Below are positions 16,201-23,120 of a stretch of 41,253 nucleotides of DNA, piece after piece. The stretch is from Streptomyces hayashii (lineage in GTDB: Bacteria > Actinomycetota > Actinomycetes > Streptomycetales > Streptomycetaceae). Every line of letters starts with the position of its first letter. The first letter of the stretch is position 1. The notes under the pieces were generated by a model that was not told the DNA's origin, did no database searches, and was given only the letters and a program-made list of their open reading frames with translations. The DNA lies in assembly GCF_024539815.1 (NCBI RefSeq), contig NZ_JAHHIU010000127.1, positions 1 through 41,253 of the forward strand. The letters are read 5' to 3'. Position numbers and translations under genes: made by a program.

Positions 16201-17217
16201 TCACGCGGCCGTCGACGTCGCCGGGATCTCCGCGAGGGCGACCGCCCTGCGTTCGTGCCGGGACACCTCGCACGCCTCCGCGATCCGCAGGGCGTGCAGG
16301 GCCTCGCGACCGTCGCAGGGATTGGGGCGCGTGCCCCGGACGACGTCCACGAAGGCGTTCAGCTCCGCCTCGTACGCGGGCCCGAAGCGTTCCAGGAACC
16401 CGGACCACGGCTTGTCCGCGGCCGGCGGGCCCGTGGGCTCGGTGGACGCGATCGGCGTGCGGTCGTCCAGACCCACGACGATCTGGTCGAGCTCTCCGGC
16501 CAGCTCCATCCGGACGTCGTAGCCGGCGCCGTTCAGCCGCGTCGCCGTCGCCGTGGCGAGCGCGCCGTCGTCCATGGTGAGCAGCACGGCCGCCGTGTCC
16601 ACGTCGCCCGCCTCGCGGAACATCGCCGGCCCGGCGTCGGACCCGGCGGCGTAGACGTCGACCACCTCCCGCCCGGTCACCCAGCGCAGACAGTCGAAGT
16701 CGTGGATGAGCGCGTCCCGGTAGATCCCGCCGGACACCGGCAGCCAGGCGGCCGACGGCGCGGACTCGTCGGACGTCAGCGCCCGGATCGTGTGCAGGCG
16801 TCCGAGCCGGCCCGAGCGGACCGCCTCCCGGGCGCCGGTGTACCCCGCGTCGAAGCGGCGCTGGAATCCCATCTGGAGGATCGTTCCGGCGGTCTCGACC
16901 TCGGCGATCGCCTGTAAGGTCCCCGCCAGGTCGAGGGCGATCGGCTTCTCGCAGAAGACCGGCAGGCCCGAGCGTGCTGCCCGACCGATCAGTTCGGCGT
17001 GGGCCGAGGTCGCCGTCGTGATCACCACGGCGTCCACGCCCCAACGGAAGATCTCGTCGACTCCGGGAGCGGCCGTCTCGCCCAGCCGCAGCGCCAGCTC
17101 CTGAGCCCGCGCGTGGTTCGCGTCCGTCAGGATCAGGGATCCGACCTCGCGGTGACGGCTGAGTGTGTTCGCATGAATGGTGCCTATGCGGCCCGTCCCG
17201 ATGACCCCGATGCGCAT
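16201..17217 (-). CDS. Gfo/Idh/MocA family oxidoreductase (inositol 2-dehydrogenase-like)
   Basis: A 338-residue NAD(P)-dependent sugar/polyol dehydrogenase. The Rossmann motif is MRIGVIGTGRIG (G7-x-G9-x-x-G12), the catalytic lysine lies in FCEKPIAL (K91), and the C-terminal active-site segment GGIYRDALIHDFD supplies D168 and H172. These last residues are those seen in myo-inositol 2-dehydrogenases. The start at ATG 17217 was chosen because the Rossmann motif begins there. It is divergent from the GntR regulator gene at 17320, which probably regulates it. The substrate is likely inositol or a related sugar, not proven. Confidence 0.9.
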   Translation of the reverse strand: MRIGVIGTGRIGTIHANTLSRHREVGSLILTDANHARAQELALRLGETAAPGVDEIFRWGVDAVVITTATSAHAELIGRAARSGLPVFCEKPIALDLAGTLQAIAEVETAGTILQMGFQRRFDAGYTGAREAVRSGRLGRLHTIRALTSDESAPSAAWLPVSGGIYRDALIHDFDCLRWVTGREVVDVYAAGSDAGPAMFREAGDVDTAAVLLTMDDGALATATATRLNGAGYDVRMELAGELDQIVVGLDDRTPIASTEPTGPPAADKPWSGFLERFGPAYEAELNAFVDVVRGTRPNPCDGREALHALRIAEACEVSRHERRAVALAEIPATSTAA

Positions 17218-17259
17218 GAAACCAAAGTGGCGGCGCAGGCGGCACCCTGTCAATGCGTA

Positions 17260-17269
17260 TGTCCGGACA
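17260..17269. promoter_or_regulatory. Palindrome in the dehydrogenase-GntR gap
   Basis: TGTCCGGACA is a perfect 10-bp palindrome located between the two divergent genes, 51 nt before the GntR start. It is a candidate operator for the GntR/UTRA regulator. Confidence 0.45.
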
Positions 17270-17319
17270 ACCGAACTACACAACTTCCCGTCAACCGGTC
17301 CCGGAGCTACGCTCGGGCC

Positions 17320-18084
17320 GTGCCGAAACCAGAAGTGGACCCGACCGTGCAGCTAGAACTACGTGTGGACCGAACCTCCCCGGTGCCGTTGTACTTCCAG
17401 CTGGCGCAGCAGCTGGAGGCCGCGATCGAGCACGGATCGCTCACTCCCGGCAGCCTCCTGGGCAACGAGATCGAGCTGGCGGCACGGCTCGGCCTGTCCC
17501 GGCCGACCGTCCGCCAGGCGATCCAGTCGCTGGTCGACAAGGGCCTGCTGGTGCGCCGCCGGGGTGTCGGCACCCAGGTCGTGCACAGCCAGGTCAAGCG
17601 GCCGCTGGAGCTGAGCAGCCTCTGGGACGATCTGGAGGCGGCCGGTCAGCGGCCCGCGACGACCGTCCTGGTCAACACCCTGATTCCGGCGTCCGCCGAG
17701 GTCGCGGCCGCACTCGCGGTGGCCGAGGGCAGCGACGTCCACCGGGTGGAGCGGCTGCGGCTGGCGCACGGCGAGCCGATGGCCTACCTGTGCAACCACC
17801 TGCCGTCCGGGCTGCTCGACCTGGACACCGACCAGCTGCAGGCGACCGGGCTGTACCGCCTGATGCGGGCCGCGGGCATCACCCTGCACAGTGCCCGGCA
17901 GTCGATCGGGGCGCGCGCCGCGACCACGGCCGAGGCCGAGCGGCTCGCCGAGGACGAGGGCGCCCCGCTGCTGACCATGCAGCGCACGACGTTCGACGAC
18001 ACGGGGCGCGCGGTCGAGTTCGGCGACCACATCTACCGCCCGACGCGCTACTCCTTCGAGTTCCAGCTGCTCGTGCGTCCCTGA
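17320..18084 (+). CDS. GntR family regulator with UTRA domain
   Basis: A 254-residue HutC-type GntR regulator. The winged helix covers about residues 18-85 (VPLYFQLAQQLEAAIEHG, NEIELAARLGLSRPTVRQAIQ, LLVRRRGVGTQV). The UTRA ligand-binding domain follows, with a VHRVERLRLAHGEPMAYL strand and the terminal YRPTRYSFEFQL. The start at GTG 17320 fits the family's usual N-terminus better than the longer open frame. It is probably an effector-relieved repressor of the divergent dehydrogenase and perhaps the ROK kinase 129 bp downstream. Confidence 0.9.
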   Translation: MPKPEVDPTVQLELRVDRTSPVPLYFQLAQQLEAAIEHGSLTPGSLLGNEIELAARLGLSRPTVRQAIQSLVDKGLLVRRRGVGTQVVHSQVKRPLELSSLWDDLEAAGQRPATTVLVNTLIPASAEVAAALAVAEGSDVHRVERLRLAHGEPMAYLCNHLPSGLLDLDTDQLQATGLYRLMRAAGITLHSARQSIGARAATTAEAERLAEDEGAPLLTMQRTTFDDTGRAVEFGDHIYRPTRYSFEFQLLVRP

Positions 18085-18213
18085 GCGCCCCTGCCGGCTC
18101 CGGCCGGCCGCCGAGCCCGGCCCCGCGTCCATGTGAGACGGCGGCGTGGGCTTCGTCGCGTGGGCGCCGCCCCGCTCGGCACCCGGCACCGCGGTGAGGC
18201 AGAATCGGCGGCG

Positions 18214-19362
18214 ATGAGCACCTACGGCAACTTCAGCGCCCCCATCGGCTCCCGCCGCGCCCCCGCACTACGCACGGTGGGCACGAGGGAGCGCCGCTCG
18301 CACCTCACGGCGCCCCGTGTGCCGACCGTCGGCATCGACATCGGCGGCACCAAGGTGATGGCGGGCGTCGTGGACGCCGACGGCAACATCCTGGAGAAGC
18401 TCCGCACCGAGACCCCGGACAAGTCCAAGAGTCCGAAGGTCGTCGAGGACACCATCGCCGAACTCGTCCTGGACCTGTCCGACCGGCACGACGTGCACGC
18501 CGTGGGCATCGGCGCGGCCGGCTGGGTCGACGCCGACCGCAACCGCGTGCTGTTCGCACCCCACCTGTCCTGGCGCAACGAGCCGCTGCGCGACCGGCTC
18601 TCCGGCCGGCTGTCGGTGCCCGTCCTGGTGGACAACGACGCCAACACCGCCGCCTGGGCGGAATGGCGCTTCGGCGCGGGCCGCGGCGAGGACCACCTCG
18701 TCATGATCACCCTCGGCACCGGCATCGGCGGCGCCATCCTGGAGGACGGCCAGGTCAAGCGCGGCAAGTACGGCGTCGCCGGCGAGTTCGGCCATATGCA
18801 GGTCGTGCCCGGCGGCCACCGCTGCCCGTGCGGCAACCGCGGCTGCTGGGAGCAGTACAGCTCCGGCAACGCGCTGGTCAGGGAGGCCCGCGAACTGGCC
18901 GCCGCCGACTCGCCGGTGGCGTACGGGATCATCGAGCACGTCAAGGGCAACATCGGCGACATCACCGGCCCGATGATCACCGAACTGGCCCGCGACGGCG
19001 ACGCCATGTGCATCGAGCTGCTGCAGGACATCGGGCAGTGGCTCGGCGTCGGCATCGCCAACCTGGCCGCCGCGCTCGACCCGTCCTGCTTCGTGATCGG
19101 CGGCGGCGTCTCGGCCGCCGACGACCTGCTGATCAGCCCCGCGCGCGATGCCTTCAAGCGCCAGCTCACCGGCCGCGGCTACCGCCCCGAGGCCCGGATC
19201 GTGCGCGCCCAGCTCGGTCCCGAGGCCGGCATGGTCGGGGCCGCCGACCTGGCCCGCCTGGTCGCCCGCCGGTTCCGGCGTGCCAAGCGACGCCGGGTGG
19301 AGCGCTTCGAGCGCTTCGAGCGTTTCACCGAGGCGGCCCGCCGCTCCCAGGACACGGCCTGA
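18214..19362 (+). CDS. ROK family sugar kinase (glucokinase-like)
   Basis: A 382-residue ROK kinase, phosphorylating a hexose with ATP. The phosphate loop is VGIDIGGTKVMAG (DIGGTK at 42-47), the catalytic aspartate is in LVDNDANTAAWAEW, GTGIGGAI binds nucleotide, and the zinc motif is CPCGNRGCWEQY (C204, C206, C211). There is no helix-turn-helix, so it is a kinase rather than a ROK repressor. Two oddities are a ~37-residue N-terminal extension rich in Arg/Ser before the ATP motif, and a very basic C-terminus (RRFRRAKRRRVERFERFERF) made by a 9-bp DNA repeat. The following membrane-protein gene starts 68 nt downstream. Confidence 0.92.
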   Translation: MSTYGNFSAPIGSRRAPALRTVGTRERRSHLTAPRVPTVGIDIGGTKVMAGVVDADGNILEKLRTETPDKSKSPKVVEDTIAELVLDLSDRHDVHAVGIGAAGWVDADRNRVLFAPHLSWRNEPLRDRLSGRLSVPVLVDNDANTAAWAEWRFGAGRGEDHLVMITLGTGIGGAILEDGQVKRGKYGVAGEFGHMQVVPGGHRCPCGNRGCWEQYSSGNALVREARELAAADSPVAYGIIEHVKGNIGDITGPMITELARDGDAMCIELLQDIGQWLGVGIANLAAALDPSCFVIGGGVSAADDLLISPARDAFKRQLTGRGYRPEARIVRAQLGPEAGMVGAADLARLVARRFRRAKRRRVERFERFERFTEAARRSQDTA

Positions 19363-19429
19363 CCGCCCTGTCGCCCCGCCCCGGCGCCGGCCTGACCGCC
19401 GCACCGCCCCGTACGACCCCGGACCTCGC

Positions 19430-20023
19430 ATGACACCCTCGCTGCCCCACCAGGGCGCGTCTCCGGACGAGCCGCCCCGCTCGCCCGAGGACCACCGGCA
19501 CGTGATCCGTCGCAGGGCGATCACCCTGCTGATCATCGTGCTGCTCATCGGCGTCCCGGCCGGCTATCTGGTGATCTCCGCCAACCAGAGCCGCGACAGC
19601 GGCAAGGACAAGGAGGCGAAGTACTCCGCGACCGGCCTGACCGCGGGCTGGCCGTCCAAGATCCAGCGCCGGCTGTACCAGGTGCCGATCCCGCACCCCT
19701 CGAACCAGGTCGCCTACTACGAGACCAACAACTGGAAGACCAGTCGTCTCTACGTCCAGTTCCAGACCACCCACGCGGGTCTCGACGAGTTCCTGGAGCA
19801 CATCGGCGTCAGCCGCGCGGACCTGAAGAAGGGCGACATCGCCATCAGCGGCCGTGACCAGCAGATCACCGGCTGGAAGTTCGCCGGGCCCGGCTCCCGT
19901 CCCGGCGACTACTTCGGCCTCGTCCGCGGACAGAAGAACCCCGCCCCCACGCTGGACGTGGTGGTGAACACGGGCAACGCGACCTACCCCTTCGTCTACG
20001 TGGTCTCGCGCACCGTCCCCTGA
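19430..20023 (+). CDS. Single-pass membrane protein of unknown function
   Basis: A 197-residue protein with an acidic/proline-rich cytoplasmic N-terminus, one transmembrane helix at about residues 31-50 (ITLLIIVLLIGVPAGYLVIS) and an extracytoplasmic domain of about 145 residues. The outer domain has aromatic-rich strands (YYETNNWKTSRLYVQFQT) and ends VYVVSRTVP. The positive RRRA just before the helix predicts an inside N-terminus. No family is recognised; there is no lipobox. It follows the ROK kinase. The stop codon is the first unit of a (TGACC)10 array. Confidence 0.85.
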   Translation: MTPSLPHQGASPDEPPRSPEDHRHVIRRRAITLLIIVLLIGVPAGYLVISANQSRDSGKDKEAKYSATGLTAGWPSKIQRRLYQVPIPHPSNQVAYYETNNWKTSRLYVQFQTTHAGLDEFLEHIGVSRADLKKGDIAISGRDQQITGWKFAGPGSRPGDYFGLVRGQKNPAPTLDVVVNTGNATYPFVYVVSRTVP

Positions 20024-20070
20024 CCTGACCTGACCTGACCTGACCTGACCTGACCTGACCTGACCTGACC
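20021..20070. repeat. Pentanucleotide tandem repeat (TGACC)x10
   Basis: Ten perfect TGACC units occupy 20021-20070. The first unit supplies the TGA stop of the membrane-protein gene. Length changes would alter only the 3' untranslated region. Confidence 0.97.
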
Positions 20071-20102
20071 GCACCCGACCGACCCCGTCCGCCCCGCGCC
20101 GA

Positions 20103-20140
20103 GCTGTCCGGTCCGATCGGCGCTGTCCGGTCCGATCGGC
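20103..20140. repeat. 19-bp direct repeat, two copies
   Basis: GCTGTCCGGTCCGATCGGC occurs twice back to back (20103-20121 and 20122-20140), about 140 bp upstream of the helicase start. Each unit contains CGATCG, so it could be a paired operator as well as a slippage product. Confidence 0.9.
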
Positions 20141-20276
20141 CCGGATCGCAGCGGCGAGGCTCCGGGGGAGGGCTCCCGGGGCGGGGCCGGACGGCCGCCG
20201 GGGCCGATTGTCAGAGGCCGCCCGTAGAGTCGAAGACGACTGATCCGACACACGGGCGGGAGGTGGACACAACGAC

Positions 20277-23120
20277 ATGAGCGCCCTGCTCGACGGCCCG
20301 GCGCCGACGGAGTCCGGCTCCGTCTGCGTACGCCTCGCCGCCGTCTTCCTGCCCGCGCCCCTGCCGCGCGAGGGCCGCGTCGCCTTCTGGGACCCGGCGG
20401 ACGCCCCGCTGCCCGTGACGACGGACGCGGAGCGCACGGAACTCACCGTCGTGCGCCGGCACGGCTCCTCGATCCGCCGCAGGCAGGCCCCCGCCCTGTC
20501 GCTGCCGCTCGACAAGGCGCTCCCGCTCCTCGTGCGCGCCCGCCGCGACCCCGCAGCCCACCCGGCGACCGCCTGCTGGGGCGCGGCCGCCCTGCACGCG
20601 CTGCGGCTCACCGCCCGAGGCCGCCTGCTGCCGGGCCTGACGCCCACGGGACACGACGCCTGGCGGGCCGGCCCGCTGGATCCGGAGGACGTCGCACACC
20701 TGCGCGCGGTCGCCGCCGCGCTCCCGGCCGAGGGCCACGCCGTGCCGCTCCCCGGCGCCGGAGCCCTCCGGCTGCCCCAGCCGGAGGCCCTGATGCGGTC
20801 CTTCCTGGACGCCGTCGCGGACACCCTGCCCCGCACCCCCGCCGCACCGCACGCCTGCGGAAAGCCCTTCGCCGACCGACGGCCCCAGCGCCTGCACGAC
20901 GCGCACGACTGGGCCGCCGAGGTCGCCGCCGGCATGGACGCGGGCGTGCGGATCTCGCTGCGCCTCGACCTGTCCGCGTACGACATGTTCGACGTCGGCG
21001 ACGACAGCGGGCGCTCGCGCAGCGCGGGCGCGGCCATCGTGCAGGTGCACAGCCTCGCCGACCCCACCCTGGTGACCGACGCGGCGGCCCTGTGGGCGGG
21101 CGAGGCCGACGCCGCCTTCGGGGCGCGCGCCCGCGTGGACGCGGCTCTCGCCGTACGCCGGGCGGCCCGCGTCTGGCCGCCGCTGGCCCGCCTCGCCGAA
21201 CAGGACGCGCCGGACGTCCTGGCCCTGTCCGAGGACGAGCTGAGCGATCTGCTCGGGGTGGCGGCCACCCGGCTCGCGGTGGCCGGGGTCGCCGTGCTCT
21301 GGCCGAGGGACCTGGCGCAGGACCTCAGCGCGGCCGCCGTGGTGCGGCCCGCGCCCGGCTCGGCGACCGACGGCACCGGGTTCTTCGAGAGCGAGGACCT
21401 TCTGCAGTTCCGCTGGCAGCTGGCGCTCGGCGGCGATCCGCTCAGCGAGGCCGAGATGGACACCCTGGCGGAGGCCCACCGTCCGGTCGTGCGGCTCCGA
21501 GACCAGTGGGTCCTGGTGGACCCGGCGCTCGTGCGCAAGGCCCGCAAGCGTGAACTGGGCCTGCTGGATCCGGTGGACGCCCTGTCCGTCGCCCTCACCG
21601 GCACCGCCGAGGTCGACGGCGAGAGCGTCGAGGCCGTCCCCGTCGGGGCCCTGGCCGCCCTGCGCGACCGCCTCACCGCCGGGGTCCGCCCGGCCGAGCC
21701 GCCCGCCGGCCTGGACGCCACGCTCCGCGACTACCAACTGCGCGGTCTGGCCTGGCTCGACCTCATGACCTCCCTCGGCCTCGGCGGCTGCCTCGCCGAC
21801 GACATGGGCCTCGGCAAGACGATCACCGTCATCGCCCTGCACCTGAAGCGGGCCCGCACCGAGCCGACCCTGGTGGTCTGCCCGGCCTCCCTGCTGGGCA
21901 ACTGGCAGCGCGAGATCAACCGCTTCGCGCCCGGCGTCCCCGTCCGCCGCTTCCACGGCCCCGACCGCAGTCTGGCGGACCTGCCGGGCGGCTTCGTCCT
22001 CACCACGTACGGCACGATGCGCTCGGCGGCCCCCGCGCTGGCCGACCGGTCCTGGGGCATGGTCGTCGCGGACGAGGCCCAGCACGTGAAGAACCCCTAC
22101 TCGGCGACCGCGAAGGCGCTGCGCACGATCGGGACCCCCGCGCGCGTGGCCCTGACCGGCACCCCCGTGGAGAACAACCTGTCCGAACTGTGGGCCCTGC
22201 TCGACTGGACGACCCCGGGACTCCTCGGCCCCCTGAAGTCCTTCCGCGCCCGGCACGCCCGCGCGGTCGAGAACGGCGAGGACGACCAGGCGGTGGAGCG
22301 CCTCGCCCGCCTGGTGCGTCCGTTTCTCCTGCGCCGCAAGAAGTCCGACCCGGGCATCGTGCCCGAGCTGCCGCCCAAGACCGAGACGGACCACCCGGTG
22401 CCGCTCACCCGCGAACAGGCGGCGCTGTACGAGGCGGTCGTGCGCGAGTCCCTGCTGGCCATCGAGACGGCGGACGGCATCGCCCGGCGCGGCCTGGTGC
22501 TGAAGCTCCTGGGCGCGCTCAAGCAGATCTGCGACCATCCCGCGCTCTACCTCAAGGAGGCCGACGCCTCGACCGGCGACGCCCTGGCCGCCCGGTCCGG
22601 CAAGCTCGCCCTGCTGGACGAACTGCTGGACACCCTCCTCGCCGAGGACGGCTCGGCACTCGTCTTCACGCAGTACGTCGGGATGGCCCGTCTGATCGCC
22701 GCCCACCTCGCCGCCCGGGCGGTTCCGGTCGAGCTGCTGCACGGAGGCACTCCGGTGCCGGAACGGGAACGGATGGTGGACCGCTTCCAGGACGGCGTGA
22801 CCCCGGTCCTCGTCCTCTCCCTGAAGGCCGCCGGCACCGGCCTCAACCTCACCCGCGCGGGCCACGTCGTCCACTTCGACCGCTGGTGGAACCCGGCGGT
22901 GGAGGAACAGGCCACCGACCGCGCCTACCGCATCGGCCAGACCCAGCCGGTCCAGGTCCACCGCCTGATCACCGAGGGCACGGTCGAGGACCGCATCGCC
23001 GAGATGCTCCAGGCCAAGCGCGCCCTGGCCGACGCGATCCTCGGCTCGGGCGAGTCGGCCCTGACCGAGCTCACGGACCGTGAACTGTCCGACCTGGTCG
23101 GGCTGCGGAGGGAGGCGTGA
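20277..23120 (+). CDS. SNF2-family DEAD/DEAH-box helicase
   Basis: A 947-residue Swi2/Snf2-type ATPase, predicted to translocate along double-stranded DNA. The N-terminal ~460 residues match the helicase-associated region usual in bacterial SNF2 proteins (SELL-like stretch LSEDELSDLLGVAATRL, then FRWQLALGGDPLSEAEM). Motor motifs: LRDYQLRGLAWLD (Q motif), DDMGLGKT (508-515, Walker A), VVADEAQ (D599-Q602, Walker B), ALTGTPVENN (III), and in lobe two LVFTQYVGM, LLHGGTPV, LSLKAAGTGLNLT and RAYRIGQTQPVQVHR (VI). Its stop overlaps the SWIM gene's start by one base (TGATG at 23118-23122), so both are co-translated. Resembles the YwqA-YwqB type pairing of SNF2 with SWIM proteins. Role unknown; recycling of stalled transcription or repair complexes is plausible. 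Confidence 0.95.
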   Translation: MSALLDGPAPTESGSVCVRLAAVFLPAPLPREGRVAFWDPADAPLPVTTDAERTELTVVRRHGSSIRRRQAPALSLPLDKALPLLVRARRDPAAHPATACWGAAALHALRLTARGRLLPGLTPTGHDAWRAGPLDPEDVAHLRAVAAALPAEGHAVPLPGAGALRLPQPEALMRSFLDAVADTLPRTPAAPHACGKPFADRRPQRLHDAHDWAAEVAAGMDAGVRISLRLDLSAYDMFDVGDDSGRSRSAGAAIVQVHSLADPTLVTDAAALWAGEADAAFGARARVDAALAVRRAARVWPPLARLAEQDAPDVLALSEDELSDLLGVAATRLAVAGVAVLWPRDLAQDLSAAAVVRPAPGSATDGTGFFESEDLLQFRWQLALGGDPLSEAEMDTLAEAHRPVVRLRDQWVLVDPALVRKARKRELGLLDPVDALSVALTGTAEVDGESVEAVPVGALAALRDRLTAGVRPAEPPAGLDATLRDYQLRGLAWLDLMTSLGLGGCLADDMGLGKTITVIALHLKRARTEPTLVVCPASLLGNWQREINRFAPGVPVRRFHGPDRSLADLPGGFVLTTYGTMRSAAPALADRSWGMVVADEAQHVKNPYSATAKALRTIGTPARVALTGTPVENNLSELWALLDWTTPGLLGPLKSFRARHARAVENGEDDQAVERLARLVRPFLLRRKKSDPGIVPELPPKTETDHPVPLTREQAALYEAVVRESLLAIETADGIARRGLVLKLLGALKQICDHPALYLKEADASTGDALAARSGKLALLDELLDTLLAEDGSALVFTQYVGMARLIAAHLAARAVPVELLHGGTPVPERERMVDRFQDGVTPVLVLSLKAAGTGLNLTRAGHVVHFDRWWNPAVEEQATDRAYRIGQTQPVQVHRLITEGTVEDRIAEMLQAKRALADAILGSGESALTELTDRELSDLVGLRREA

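Noticed and set aside
20021..20070. Phase-variable switching by the (TGACC) repeat
   Set aside because: The stop codon is in the first unit, so gain or loss of units cannot change the reading frame of the upstream gene.
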